Part shown: positions 11,040 through 23,480 of the stretch, piece by piece | Numbering within the stretch: the stretch's first letter is position 1 | How the letters are laid out: each line of letters starts with the position of its first letter | DNA from: Geosiphon pyriformis | Lineage: Eukaryota; Glomeromycota; Glomeromycetes; Archaeosporales; Geosiphonaceae | DNA length: 64,000 nt | Reading direction: 5' to 3' | Assembly: GCA_016748015.1 (NCBI GenBank) | Contig: JAAOMT010000514.1 | Span: 542,924 to 606,923 of the forward strand | Position numbers and translations under genes: made by a program | Notes under the pieces: generated by a model | Told to the model about the DNA's origin: nothing | Seen by the model: only the letters and a program-made list of their open reading frames with translations | The model's database searches: none

Positions 11040-11903
11040 TGTTACAGATGATTATTTGGGGTCTCAAAGCAAATAACAAATCTGTAACTTGGTGCTTGAT
11101 TGGTATTCTGGTGTTGATATCTGAAAGTTTGATTGATCTGAAGGTTTGTTGCAGAGTTCTTTGTATAATGGGCAGAGATTTAATAGTTGTTTTAGTAGCC
11201 TTTGGAATCACAATTCTATTGAATTTTTTTCTCAGTGTGGTGGCCAGTAATCCTCCTAATAAGCTATTCTCAAATTTATGAGTGTTCTACCCTTGTTTCA
11301 CGGATCTTTTACCAGTCCCTATAATGTCTGTATCTCAGCACTTAATTCTTAATCAATTTAGTAAAACCAAAGAAATAACAAAAAGAAATAAAAGAAAATA
11401 AAAGATAATAAAAAAATAAACAAAAGCAATTGCAAGTTAGTATCCCGTCAATAACCATGATCAAGAACTACTGTTCCAATGTGGTTAAGTATCAATTACT
11501 ATCAACATGAAGTATTAATAGTGGAGAGTGGATTGAGATAGTAAATAATTATTTATTAATATTTGTGAATGAAAGGTTGTTTAGATCAAATTTAAACTAG
11601 AAGATTTCTAACTAAAAGATTCTGTTTTTTCTACTTCTAGCACTACTGCTATATATACATAATTAAGATTCCTTAATTCCTCAATTCCTTACATCAGGAA
11701 TCCTGGAATTCCTGGAATCCTGCAATTCCTTTTGAGAGGAATCCTAGAATTCTGAAATCCTGCGATTCTTTGTATGAGAATTCTGAAATTTCTGGAATTC
11801 TGTGATTCTTTTTGAGAGGAATCCTGGAATTCCATATTTACTATGGTTATTTCTGATTGGCTAATTTATGCTAATATATATTTCCTATATTCTATAAGTA
11901 ATA
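11040..11903 (-). repeat. Family 2 LTR, copy D 3' LTR (864 bp)
   Basis: On the plus strand it begins TGTTACAG and ends ACTTATAG-type sequence in reverse (CTATAAGTAATA), matching the LTRs at 40107-40931, 18615-19492 and 27865-28715. It carries the family's array of GGAATTCC-like units at about 11690-11835. A purine run (aaaaaaaagaga on the minus strand, 11905-11920) precedes it and is the likely plus-strand primer. Confidence 0.92.
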
Positions 11904-11917
11904 TTATTCTCTTTTTT

Positions 11918-12555
11918 TTAATATTGAGCTCTGTTGAGATCTCCCAAATCTTTTAACTTTAACTTTTTGTCATTGAGTATCTTTTGAACTTCTTTTTTGA
12001 GAATTACTTGGGTTATCTTGTTCTGTAATTTTTCAAATTGGGTGTTGGTTATTTTTTTCATTTGGTTAACTATAATAGAGTTCATTTCCAGATTAAGTAA
12101 AATTCTGGTTTGTCTTGGAATCTTGTATGTAGCCAATAGATGGCTCTTGCTTGTGTAGTCAAATTGTTTTTTCTCACAAATTGTTTCAGTTGTTGCAATA
12201 TTGTTGTGTCGAATAATCACTTTGTTTTATCTGTATATAAGTTCTGAATATTCAAGTGTTGTTCCAAGTGAAAATAGCAAAAGTTTCTTGAAAATTTGTG
12301 TATCCACCATTTCCAAGTTTCTTTAGTCAACTCTTGATATGTGGTGACACTTGTTGGTTCTTCTATTGCTAATTTTATTTTCAGAACCATTTTGTCAATA
12401 GTGTTTTCCATTTTTCTTTGACTTTTGTATTTGGGTATTTTTCTGGTATCTTGGTATTAAATGGTTTGTTGATTGATAGTAATTTCTATATTCTGTTGTT
12501 GAATTAGTTGGAAGAGTTGTTGTGCTAGTAAGTAGATATTGTTAGTGATTTTCAT
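11918..12555 (-). pseudogene. Copy D ORF3
   Basis: The minus-strand reading frame starts at ATG 12555 (MKITNNIYLLAQQL) and ends at TAA 11918, just before the purine tract. It matches copy C ORF3 along its length (TYQELTKETW, FCYFHLEQHLNIQNLY, ITQVIL, LNRAQY). A stop near 12475 (TAA for TGG or CAA) and one frameshift near 12110 break it. No known domain was recognised. Its position matches family 1 ORF3. Confidence 0.72.
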
Positions 12556-12615
12556 TTTTCTGCAGTCTTTTGTTGCATCTACTATGTCTTTATATACTCT
12601 TTTTATTGTTCAATT

Positions 12616-13960
12616 TTATTTGTTTGGTCTAATAATTATAATTGATTCCAGATCTTATGAAATTTCATTTGGTTGGACTAGTATTCTCTGTATTTCTAAT
12701 TGTGGAATATTACTGGTAGATGGTGACACTATATGGTGATATGGTTTCAGTCAATTACCATGTGCTGCTTTGGTTAAAATTTTGTTGTCCCATCTTAATT
12801 TATAAGCTCCATTTCCAAAAATTTCTTCTATGTGAAATGGTCCATCCCATTTAGAGTCAATTTTCTATTCCATTGTTTTTCTACTTTAGTATGATGTAGA
12901 AGTACTTTGTCTCCAATCTTGAATTCAACTGGTTTGTCTGGTAGTTGATTATCATGTCTTTCTTTTTGTTTTTCCTGCTATTTGTTTTTTAGTGTTTTTA
13001 TCAAGTTATATGTTCTTCTTAGCAACATTTTCTGCAAATTGTCTTTAGTTATTGGTTCTGTTGAATAAGTATTGACTTTTATTTCCACTGGTAATGTTGT
13101 TGTTCTATTGTATACTAATTTAAATAGTGTTGCCTATGTAATGTCTTGTTTTATTGTCCAATAAGCAAATAATACTGCTGGTATAATCAAGTCCTATTCA
13201 TCTTGGTTTTTTTGGCTGATTTTGGCAATGACTTCACACAATGTTTTGTTAAACTTTTTAACTAGTCCATTTTTTTGTGGATGGTATGGTGATGATAATG
13301 GTCTTTTTATTCCAATCTTTGACTTAATTCTGCCAATGTTTTATTTACAAAGTGAGTTTCTTGATCTGATAATAGTTTTTTTGAACATCTGTATTGACAT
13401 ATTAAATCTTAATAAACGAATTCAGTAACAGATTCTGCATTTGCTTTTTAAATGGCTTTTGCTTCTGGTCATTTTGTAAGATAATTCATGGCTACTGCAA
13501 TATATTTGTTGTCTCTACTGGTGATTGTTAATGGTCTGATTAAGTCAATTCCGACATAATCAAATGATTGTCTCACTTTGATTGGTCTTAATGGTTTACT
13601 GGGTCTTGTTTCTCCTTTTCTCTGATAAGCATCACAATTTTGGACATATTGGATGATGTCTGGATACATTGATGGCCAATAGTATCTTTTTTTGATTCTT
13701 TTTATTGTTGCTTCTTTATGAAAATATTCTGCTGTTGGATCTGAGTGCATGTTGAACAATATTGTCTCTTTCTCTGGTTCTGTGATTACTCTAGTTGGTT
13801 GATCTGGATTCTTTCTGTTTTTCTGGTAAAGTATGTTTTGGTGATTGATAAAATGTTTTAACTGCTGTTTTATATTGTTTTGTTTTTTTTGAGATAATTT
13901 CTCCTTGAACAATTGGGTATCTATATAATGTTGAAGTTGTTGGTATTTTTGTATATTCAT
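12616..13960 (-). pseudogene. Copy D integrase ORF2
   Basis: It begins at ATG 13960 (MNIQKYQQLQHYI), 30 nt after the ORF1 stop at 13991-13993. The zinc-binding part keeps H in AEYFHKE and C in QNCDAYQRKG (second Cys lost). The first catalytic Asp is in GIDLIRPL near 13545. The second half is on the same strand down to TAA 12616, with a C-terminal module near 12780-12960 that aligns with copy C. Several stops and at least one frameshift disrupt it. Confidence 0.8.
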
Positions 13961-13990
13961 GTTTTGTTATATTTTTGAGTTGAAATGTTT

Positions 13991-15470
13991 TTAGATTTGT
14001 TTTATTCATGACAAACCATCAGCATTTCTATTGTCTTTTCCTTTTTTATAATATACTGTATAATTAAATAATAAAAGTTTTATCTTCTATTTGGCATGGT
14101 GATTGTCTGCAAATTCTTATTTCTGGATTGAAATCAATCTTTTGTGATTAATGTATACATTAAACTTTTGACTAAAGTATTTTTTCCACTTAATGACAGC
14201 CCAATAGATAGCTAAGTGTTTTAATGCTGGAGTACCATAGTTCTTTTCTGCTGGACTTAAGTTTCTACTGGCATAAGCTACTAGATGTTCTCTTCCATCT
14301 GGTCTTTTCTGTAATAGTACTGCTCCCAATGCCTGGCCTGATGCATCAGTAGTGATGATAAATAGTTTGTTGTGATTTGGATACATCAACACTAGAGCTT
14401 AAATAAGCTTTCTTCTCAATATGTTGAATGCTTCTTGTTGAATTTCTGTTTATTTATACTTTACATTCTTAGTTTGTAAGTAATGAAGTGGCTGGGCCAG
14501 TTTAGAAAAGTTCTTGATGAAATGGCAATAATATCCAGTAAATTTCAAAAATAGTCTTAGTTCCGTCAAGTTGGTTGGTACTGGAAAGTTTTTTATTATT
14601 GCAATTTTATTTAGATCTATTTTAATGCCATCTTTGCTTACAACATATCCCAAAAATTTCAACTCTGTTTTGCCGAAAAAACACTTGGTCACATTTAATT
14701 TCAATTCTGCTCTTTTCAATCTTTCAAACACTTGTTGGAGATGATGCTGATAATCATCAAATGTCTTTGAAAACACATTGGTGTTATCTAAGTAAACAAC
14801 TACTGATTTCCACAGTAATCCAGTATAGACAATTTCTATGAGCCATTGGAATGTTGCTGGAGTGTTCATTAAGCCAAATGGCATCACTTCAAATTCAAAA
14901 TTTCTTTCCTGAGTTGTGAAAGCTGTTTTTTCCTTGTCTTCTGATTTCATGACTACTTGCCAGTAACTACTGTCTAAGTCTAATGTTGAAAATCATTTCT
15001 TTCCTCCAAAAGCATCAAACAGCTCTTGGATCTTTGGTGTTGGATAGTTATCTCCTTTGGTTACTCCATTCAACTTTGAGTAATCTACACAAAAGCAGAT
15101 TTTCCCATTCTTTTTTTAGACTAGTACCACTGGTAATGACTATGGACTCATTGATGGCTGAATTAGCCTATTGTTAAGCATCTGATTGATTTCTTGATAA
15201 ATGATTTCATGGCTAGCTGGTGGTACTCTGTATGCTCTCTGTTTAATTGGCATTGTATCTCCAGTCTTGATTTGATGTTAGATAATGTCAGTTTTGCCAA
15301 ATTTGTTTTTGCTAACAAAGATATTATTAAAATTGTTGAGTAACATTTTGAGCTGCATATGTTATAATGGATCTAAGTTTTCCATGTTCATTTGTTCCAA
15401 TTGTTTTGATTGGAGTAAATAACATTCTTCTTGTCCATATATAGTTTGAGATGTAATATCCACATATCTA
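13991..15470 (-). pseudogene. Copy D reverse transcriptase and RNase H
   Basis: RT landmarks on the minus strand include FCVDY-type sequence near 15095, MPFGLMNTPATF near 14880 and the catalytic box YLDNTNVFS near 14785 (Asn in place of the second Asp). The thumb segment FFGKTELKFLGYVVSKDGIK follows near 14680. RNase H spans about 14420-14110 with TTDASGQALGAVL, then PALKHL (Glu replaced by Lys relative to copy C) and INHKRL where copy C has TDHKEL. ORF1 ends at the stop 13991-13993, in the same place relative to RNase H as in copy C. Confidence 0.85.
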
Positions 15471-16350
15471 CACAGTTATAGAAAGTCTGGAATAATGTTT
15501 GGGAATTGGTCTTCAATTTCTGTGATCAAATATCCAATAGTGATTTCTTTTAGTATCTCGATAATATCTTCTGTATTGTTGTAAATGGGAATTTTAATAT
15601 GGCTGTGGTTTTTGGCTAATATGTGTAGATTGACTAATCCAATATTTCCTGATTCACAAAGTGTTGCTTCTGCTTCAAAAATCTGTATCTGATCTTTTAC
15701 TTTTTTTTCTATTACTATTATGTACTGGTCATATGGTAGGATGAAAATTGGTTGACAGGTGGAAATAATTTCTCCCTTGTCAATAATTTTTTCCTCTGCC
15801 ATATTAACTGATACATCTATTCTATCTGTAGATCCAAATCCCTGTATCTCTCTAGCAGTGATCCCTAATTCTTCTTTGTTTCTCACTGATACTAATTAAG
15901 CTATTTTAACCAGAGGCAGGAATATTGCCTGTGCTATCTTTTCATTTGGATCTATGATATATGCTCTTTCTGAGTCATTTTGTAGTATTGCAATAATATT
16001 TCTTACATATCCTGTATCAATTATTCCTTTTTTGATGTTAATTCCCTTTTTTGCTAAGCTATTTCTAGATGCTAACTAAACCATTGTTGTTGCTGGAATT
16101 TCCAGTGCTATTTTGAGATTGATACAGGTGCATAAATGGGATTTCAATTTGATAGGATCTTTTCTTGGATATCTCAGATCAAACTCTGTATCAGTATTAT
16201 GTATGTGTTCTGGCATAATACCTTTGTTATTATTACTGAACCATTTAAGTTCCTGTTCCTTGGTGAAATTAGAGAGTGCAATGTATGTTTTGGAGTTTGA
16301 ATAAGAGTTCAAATTACTATATTTTTTATTGCTACATTGAGCAGAGCTGA
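15471..16350 (-). pseudogene. Copy D dUTPase and linker domain
   Basis: On the minus strand: motif 1 NTDTEFDLRYP near 16185 (Ala and Gly of DAG replaced), motif 2 lost around 16070, motif 3 GIIDTGYVRNI near 16020, motif 4 EKIAQAIFLPL near 15945, and motif 5 EIQGFGSTDR near 15845. A linker follows that ends in a beta-strand segment IPIYNNTEDIIEIL near 15580. A stop at 16076 splits motif 1 from motif 3. The acidic, Ser/Asn-rich stretch near 16330-16410 precedes motif 1 as in copy C. Confidence 0.83.
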
Positions 16351-17110
16351 AACTGTTGTTTTTGTCATTATTATTGTTGGAGTTTGAATCGGAATTGAAA
16401 GTTGATTCCAATTCTAATGTGCAGCTGCTGATTGGTTTCTTCTCTTCCAGGATTATGTAGATTATACATGATGGTAAATTGTAAATAAGATCATACTTAT
16501 TATAATATTGAAAGTCACATGGGATCAAACAGTGGTCACATAGCCGAGTGTTGATTTGGGTCAAACACTGCTCTTGTTCTTCTCTTGTTGGTGCCAAATG
16601 TTGGTAGTGTTCATGGAATTCTTCTGGGCCAGCTTCCAGGTCCGTGAAAGCATCTGGGTTGGGAATCAAAACAATATTGGCTGGTTCCAGAGAGTTGTTC
16701 TTGATTTTCAATATTTCACTGAGCATGATGCCTTCTACTTTGGTGTTTGTCATCTATCAGATCTTATTCTTGTTGTGTAGATACCTGTTTAAGCAATTAA
16801 TTGCTCATCCAGTCACTGATGAAAATCGTGTATTGGCATAAAGCATCACATATTCCTCCTTGCCCAGGAATATTATTCTACATTCCTTTATTGAGCAACT
16901 GTTCACTGCAAGCAAGACATGGTTTGTTGTCTTACTTTCCTTGACATTTTGGGTAGCTGTATTGTTTTTTATGGCATGGTTTACAGTAGTAATACATACA
17001 TGTTTAGTAGTTTTTATCTGGTGCCACCCAAGCTCCCATGGAAGAAAGTTTTTTCCCACAGTCCTTGTATTTGAAAGGTATATATGGCAGTTTCTTTATT
17101 GGTTCTCATG
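16351..17110 (-). pseudogene. Copy D cysteine-rich domain
   Basis: This aligns with copy C 22600-23260. The conserved C-terminal pair region reads RLCDHCLIPCDFQYY near 16540, after EEFHEHYQHLAPTREE near 16610. The N-terminal cysteine pairs near 16880-17020 are readable but partly lost (TTKHVCITTVNHAI). The spacing of the Cys pairs and the central helix is the same as in family 1. The domain is unrecognised and was probably zinc-binding in the intact element. Confidence 0.68.
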
Positions 17111-17960
17111 AATATTTTTTTTCCCAACCACTAGTTATTTTTTCTGTGACAGTGGTTCTTTGGGTAGGTTTTCTTACTTCCTTTTTTTTCTCTTTGTCAG
17201 TTTCTTCCCATTTCCAGTTCCCAGATTTGGTCTGTGTTCCAAATAAGTTCTTCTTTTTGTTTTCCTTTTTTGTTGTTATCTCAAGAGAGTATTGGCAGTA
17301 GTTTATTGTGGTCCTCATCAGCCGATAACACTTGATAAGCTTCTCAGGTAGATTTCTCTCTCTCTTACTCAAAGTCAATGAGTGGCTGCCTCGTAGTGCT
17401 AAGTTTAAAATGGCCACATGTCACTGGTACTCATGTATGTTGGCCATTTTGACTGATTTGCAACTCTTGGGTGGTTCAGTCCAGCATCACATTGGTTTTA
17501 AATAGCCAATTATTGCCAACTAGAGCTTAGTATTGAGTGGTTTTCATTACCAGAACTTTGATTGGTATTATAATGCTATTAATTTCTATGGAAAGGTTAT
17601 CTATTTTACCAATTGGAGTCTTGGTGGCTCCATCAGCTGTAATTATCCTTGCACTGACAGCTTAATCAACTTGGTGACCTAATTGGTTCATGAGATGTTT
17701 TGTGATAATGCTGTCAGCTAATCTACTGTCTAAGATCAGTGTGATCAATTTTAGCATCAGTATATATGGTGGTAATTGGTTTTTTTCAAGTGCGACTCCA
17801 TTGAGCAATGGCATGGATGATAGTTCTTTGAATTTGAATGAGAAGATAGCTGTAAGTGATTCGTTGTTGGTGACAATGGCTGGTGGGATGTTGTTAGTAA
17901 AATTTTTCTGGTTTGTTTCCAAGTTGTTGAATGCAGTGTCTTTTGGGGTAACTAGAAGAC
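17111..17960 (-). pseudogene. Copy D protease domain
   Basis: The active-site segment reads LILDSRLADSIIT near 17725 (Asp kept, Gly of DSG changed to Arg), followed by LMNQLGHQVD. Upstream is the spacer that in both families links gag to protease (SLTAIFSFKFKELSSMPLLN near 17840). The part downstream of the active site, about 17640-17480, aligns with copy C but contains stops. A Lys/Glu-rich low-complexity stretch lies near 17106-17300. Confidence 0.75.
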
Positions 17961-18614
17961 TTAAATACTATTGAGCATTCGGGTTTTAAGTGTACCCAGT
18001 GCCCAAATTTTGTTGTCGAGATTTTGATGGCTGGTTTAAGAAACTGGAGATCAGTTGATAGACTACCATTGACAATCTTCAGCTCTGTTGTATCAGTCTT
18101 GGCCTTTGGGTTCCATTTTGAGGTAAGTTTTGTGGTGATGTTTGAATTTGTTGGAGTTGATAAATTACTTGAGGCTGCGGCTAATAAATAGGCTGGGATT
18201 GTGATTGATAGATTACTGGTGTTGTCAGCTGATAAACTGGTGGTTGATAGATTGGCTGTTGTGTCATAGATAAGTAATTTGGTTGATATAGTTCTGAGTT
18301 TGATTGGTAATTTGGAGTCTGAAACCTGTGATCAAAGTTTTGATATTGATTTTCTGATTATTGGTTATCTAGTCTTAACTTACAGTCAATTTTCAAATGT
18401 CCTTGTTTATCACAGTAGTGACAAACATGTATTTCTTGCTGCCATATCTGATTGGTCAAAAATAATAAACATGACTGATTTAGTGGGCAATTTATGCTTC
18501 CAGAATTATTATGTCATTGAGGTGGCTAATAAATTGCACAATTGTCAGCTAAGTATCCTTTCAATTTCTGATTAATTGAATCACTGAGCTGTTTCAATTT
18601 GGAATTCAAGTCAG
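17961..18614 (-). pseudogene. Copy D gag C-terminus with zinc knuckle
   Basis: The minus-strand sequence near 18380-18430 encodes an intact zinc knuckle C-H-Y-C-D-K-Q-G-H-L-K-I-D-C. It is followed by a Gln/Tyr/Pro-rich tail (18180-18330). The segment ends at 18614, where element C is inserted, and continues at 28716. Across the junction the coding sequence lines up base for base with copy C near 21060 once one TCAG is removed. Confidence 0.8.
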
Positions 18615-19492
18615 TATTATTCATAGAAATATAGAAAATATATTAGTATGATTATTAGCCAATCAAAAGTAGGCGTAGTAAATATGAAATTCTAGGATTC
18701 CTCTCAGAAATTGCAGGATTCCAGAAATTTCAGGATTCCCTGATGAGGAATTGCAGGATTCCAGAATTCCAGGATTTTTCTCAAAGGAATTGCAGGATTC
18801 CAGGAATTCCAGGATTCCCGTCATGAAGAATCGAGGAATTGAGGAATCTTAATTATGTATATATAGCAGTAGTGCTAAAAGTAGAAAAAACAGAATCTTT
18901 TAGTTAGAAATCTTCTAGTTTAAATTTGATCTAAACAACCTTTTATTCACAAATATTAATAAATAATTATTTACTATCTCAATCCACTCTCCACTATTAA
19001 CACTTCATGTTGATAGCAATTGATACTTAACCATACTGGAACAATATTTCTTGATCATGGCTATTAATAGAATATTAATTTGCAATTGCATTGGCTCATT
19101 TTTTTATTTTTTATTTTTTTTATTTTTTTTCTTTGATTTTATTGTTGTGTACTAAATTAATTAAGAGAATTAAAGTGCTGAGTTACTGACATCACAAATA
19201 GTCTGGTAAAAAACCCAGAAATAAGAATAGGATTTTATATATTATCAGATAGCTTACCAGAAGAACATGACTGCCAGACTAAATCCAGCCACCACGCTAA
19301 GAAAGAAATTGGGAAAACTCTTAGAAAGATACATTTACTATTGACACTATTGAATCTCTGTTCATTATACAAAGAACTCCAACAAAACCTTCAGATACAA
19401 CATTTGCAGAACCTTATCCATGGAAATAGCTTTTGAGCACCAAGTTATGGGTTTGTTATTTAATTCAACAGCAGAAATAATCATCTGTAATA
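18615..19492 (+). repeat. Family 2 LTR, copy C 5' LTR (878 bp)
   Basis: It starts TATTATTCATAG (consensus TGTTACTCATAG) and ends CTGTAATA (consensus CTGTAACA). Near 18690-18850 lies an array of GGAATTGCAGGATTCC-like units, then TATATATAGC near 18857, and a T-rich microsatellite near 19105-19145. The first position after the LTR reads tttgatgctc, a changed version of the primer site TTTGGTGCTC seen in copy D. Confidence 0.93.
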
Positions 19493-19554
19493 TTTGATGC
19501 TCCCTGTAAGGTATAATCTTACAGAGAACCAGCACCAACAACACCAAACCAAAA

Positions 19555-21690
19555 GTGGCAGAATCAGAAATAATAGGGACAAATCATCTAGGATTCGCAA
19601 AATTCTTATTTCAACAATACAACCAGCAGCTAGGCCTAAACAACAACCATTACCCAGCAGAATCAGCTTTCAACTTCTATGTTAATGAAAGAATCACAGA
19701 TTTCTTAGGAAGACCAGTTGACATTGAATCAGCAAGAGAAAATTTCTATTCGGAATTAATCTAACACACCAACTTACCCAGAAATCACAGCTTTGCACCC
19801 ATCATTAGAGAAATCAACAAAGAAATTGAAAGATATACACAAAGGACATTCTCTATTACTTACCAAGACAAAGACAAAGGAAAACTACAGACACCAGCAG
19901 TAACATCCAAAGGAATACAAATTCCTAACTGGAAAAAACAAAGAATTGAATCTCTGTTATACCCATTATATCATCACACATCCAGAAGTACCATCAACAT
20001 CACATCAGCAGATGCATCCACCAGTACAAAGACGCCATTAGTAAGAATCACATTTCAGAGTAAACAAAAGAAAAACAAACTATTAGGAGCATATGGCGAT
20101 TATTTTGAAGAATTTAAATCAAGATCGCCAACACCATCAGAATTTCGATCACTACCTCATCAGCCAGATTTTGGAATCATCAGTCTCTGGAAAATTACTG
20201 AATCAGAAAAAAACGAAGATGAGGATCAGGAATTTAATTACCAAAACCTGGTCCTAGAAGACCTGAACATTCAAACACAGCAACATTTAGAAAATTCGGA
20301 AATCAAAACTCCGAATATTCAAATCCTGTCAAATCAAAGAAATCAAAACCCCGAGTTAATTCAGCAGCAAAATCTACTTTCAGTTATCATTATCAATCAA
20401 CCACCAATTGAGCCGATTGGTGAGCCAATTCAATTACCTCAAGTACCACTCCAACAACCATTATCTCTTCAACAACTACTTCAATAGCCATCACAACCAC
20501 CCAACTTAGATCCAATGGCCTACACACCAATCACAAAACTTGACAACTTTACTGGCAAAGAAAATGATGCTCAAGTATAGCTAAATGATGTGGAAAAGGC
20601 CATCGCAGCCAATAGATAAAATGATGCCTAAGCAATGCAAGCCATTCCCTACTTTCTCAAGAATACTGCCAATTCATGGTATCAGAGCTTGATTAATAAA
20701 CCACAAGATTTTGATGCCTTCAAAGTGAAATTCCTAAGATACTTCAGCAACAATAACAGCATCAATCACTTAGTCAACACATTCACCACCATAAAACAAA
20801 AAGAAACTGAAGCAGTCACCACTTATCTGGGACACTTCTATTGAAATCTGTGCCAAATTCAAGCAATTGACACCAACTATTTTACAGCCCCACAGATACT
20901 CAACCAGTTTATCCGTGGCCTGTGCAGCAGCATCTTGCAACATGTACGTCCGTTGCATCTAGACACTCTTCAAGACGCAGTCACATGCGCCAGAGATTTT
21001 GAATCTGCTAAGTCAAAGACCAACCACGCCCAAGCTGTTAATCTAGTAATAAACGGATCATCTGAATTGGATTCCAAATTGAAGAAGTTCAGTGAATCAA
21101 TTAATAAGAGATTGGAAGGATATTTAGCTGACAATCACACCATTTATCAGCCTCCACAATGACGCAATAATCAAGAAAACTCTAATCATGCCCAAAATCA
21201 ACCATGTCTATCTTCATCGACTAATCAACAGTGGCAACAGAAAATGTGTATCTGCTATTATTGTGGTAAACAAGAACATATCCAAATTGACTGTCATCAG
21301 CATTTAAATAACCAATAATTGGGAAATCAATATCAAAACCCCGATCGCCAGTTCCAAACTCTGAATCAGTACCCAAATCAAAACCAACCCGCTTACCTAC
21401 CAGTAACGCAGTCATTAATCTATCAATCTCCAGTGTATCAAGCTCCAATCTATCAACCGCAGTCACAAGTAATTTATCAACAACTGCAACCACAAATAAT
21501 CTATCAACCCCAACAAATCCAAACACCACCCCAAAGCTTACCACTCAACAAAACCCAAAGACTAAGAATGACTCAACAGAGCTGGAGATTGACAATGGTA
21601 GTCTATCAACTGATCCCCAGTTTTTCACAGCAACCATCTGGATTATGCTAGTAGAATTCAGGTGCCAGTCAACTCCAGAACCTGAATTCC
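19555..21690 (+). pseudogene. Copy C gag
   Basis: The open frame begins near a GTG codon at 19555 and has no in-frame ATG until about 20518 (MAYTPITK), just ahead of the capsid-like gag domain (ARAMQAIPYF-type segment, TANSWYQSL, VNTFTTIKQ, ILNQFIRGL). The Met-free N-terminal part is about 320 residues. The zinc knuckle C-Y-Y-C-G-K-Q-E-H-I-Q-I-D-C lies near 21253-21294, followed by a Gln/Pro/Tyr-rich tail. Stops at 19761, 20486, 20578, 20841 and elsewhere break it. It is homologous to family 1 gag. Confidence 0.85.
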
Positions 21691-22470
21691 CAGAACTATT
21701 TAAGTCTTCTGGTCACCCCAGAAGACGCCTCAACCAATAACCCAGCATTTGCCCAAAAACAATCACTCACCAGTAATATCTTACCTGTTACTATCACCAA
21801 AGACAAGTCTTTGGCTGCTATATTCCCATTTGAATTTGAGAAAACAACTACAACACCATTATTTAGTGGAGCCACTCTTGAAGCCAAACCAATCACTATG
21901 ATGTACACTAATGCCAAAGTCAAGAGACAATCCATCAAATTGATTTTTGACAGCAGTTCAGCAGGCAGCATCATCACATGACAACTCATGGATCAATTAG
22001 GTTGTCGAGTTGATTGAACTGCCAATGCCAAAATCATCACAGCCAATGGAACGACCAAAACTCCAATTGGCGAAATCGATGACTTCTCTTTTGAAGTTAA
22101 TGGTATCATGACTTCTATTAAAGTTCTAGTGATAGAAGCCATTCAATACCAAGCTCTTGTTGGTAATGACTGGCTGTCCAAAGTCAATGCAACATTAGAC
22201 TGGAACACCCAAAAACTCCAGCTAATATATCAGGGCCAACACATACATGTACCAGCCATGTGTGGCCATTTCAAGACTCCTCCAAGAGAGAAACTATTGA
22301 TCAAACTGGAGGAGGAGAAAGAGAAACCTATCTGGGAAGCTTACCAAGTCTCTTGGACCAACGCCGACTACAATGAACTACTATCAATACTCTCGTGGAA
22401 TGACAATCCTAAGGGAAAGCAAAAAGAGAAACTGACCTGGGAAACAGACAATTTGACCTAGACTGACAAC
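21691..22470 (+). pseudogene. Copy C protease domain
   Basis: The domain is in the same frame as gag. A linker (AAIFPFEFE) precedes PITMMYTNAKV and the active-site region LIFDSSSAGSIIT near 21940, where the invariant Gly of DSG is Ser. Then come ITANGTTKTPIGEIDDF and VLVIEAIQYQALVGNDWL, matching family 1 closely. The C-terminal extension is Glu/Lys-rich. Stops at 21979 (TGA for TAT or TGG), 22015 and 22459 are present. Confidence 0.84.
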
Positions 22471-23480
22471 AAACAGGAAGAACCATTGAGTTGGAAGTGA
22501 AAAGAAAAAAAGAGAAAAGAAAAAGAGAGGGAGGAAGAAAACACTCAAGCCAACAATACTTATATCCCATACACCTATGGTCAACAACAATTATCAATTT
22601 ATCGCTGACCCAAACTAATATGCGTTGATTGTGACAAGAAATTGTTGTCAATGGGCACATGTTGTGGTGACAATGAAGAATATTAGATGGCAACTAAGTT
22701 CTATTGCCGTGCATGCCATGTTGAACGTTTTGGAAGACCAAAGTAAGTGGGAAAATGGGATAATACACCATGTATAGCCTGTGGAGAAACTCTTCTCAAT
22801 GAAGGAATGTAGAACAACATTCTGGAGAGAGGAGGAACATGCGACATGTCCTGCCAATACACGATCCTCATCAGCGACTGGGTCAAGAAAGAAACACCCA
22901 TAGAAGCCACCTGGAGAAGAGCTGTACAGTGATTGGACAGTTGTCCACACAACGACAATAAATTATGGTGGATGGCAATTGCCAAAATTGAAAGCGCATC
23001 GCCAGAAGAAATCAGAACAATTAAAAACAACCCACCAGAACCCATCAAGCTTGACTGGGATGCAGGGCCAGTCATAAATTTTCTGGAACCAAAAGAGTTC
23101 CATGAATACTACCAAAACTTGGCACCCACTAGAGAAGAGTAAGAACAATGGCTAGCACAGTTAAATACAAGACTGTGTCGCCATTGTTTAATTCCCAGTG
23201 ACTTTGAATATTGTGATAATTGTGACCTCATTTACAATTCACCACTACACATGATCTACACAATCTCTGAAGAAGAAAAACCAATCAGCAGCTGTGCATT
23301 GAAATCAGAATTGCTGATCAATCGTGATCCAAACTCTGACAACAATGATGAAAACACTGGTTCCAGCTTCATTCAAAATAACAATAACAACAAAGACGAT
23401 TCAAACTCTAATTTAAACTATGAACAATACATTGTACTACCAGATCTCTCCAAGGAACAAGAGTTGAAATGATATAGTGA
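22471..23480 (+). pseudogene. Copy C cysteine-rich domain
   Basis: Cysteine pairs occur at CVDCDKK (22621), CCGD (22660), FYCRACH (22703), CIACGE (22775), CDMSC (22841) and CRHC...CDNC (23176-23230). The first five lie within about 75 residues. A helix-rich insert with EFHEYYQNLAPTREE near 23098 precedes the last pairs. An acidic Asn/Ser-rich linker (23310-23420) leads to the dUTPase. The Cys spacing matches family 1, so the domain predates the split of the families. No named domain was recognised; zinc binding is inferred from the CxxC pairs. Confidence 0.72.

Larger units (their letters stand above)
11040..18614 (-). mobile_element. Family 2 retrotransposon copy D, left segment (3' half, minus strand)
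   Basis: Reading from high to low coordinates gives gag end, protease, cysteine-rich region, dUTPase, RT, RNase H, integrase, ORF3 and LTR. The element continues at 28716-30206 and 40012-40931, interrupted by C and B. Its ends are 11040 and 40931. Flanking bases are GCAT (11036-11039) and GTGT (40932-40935). Both derive from GCGT, the family sequence at that site, by one CpG transition each. Confidence 0.92.

Noticed and set aside
18680-18850. Regular GGAATTCC-like units as a CRISPR array
   Set aside because: The units are degenerate, have no unique spacers and lie inside retrotransposon LTRs of a eukaryote.
19494-19685. A 64-codon frame with ATG just after the C 5' LTR, as a possible short leader peptide or gag start
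   Set aside because: The ATG comes from a change in the primer site (TTTGGTGCTC in D became TTTGATGCTC). It is absent in D, and the frame is not the gag frame.
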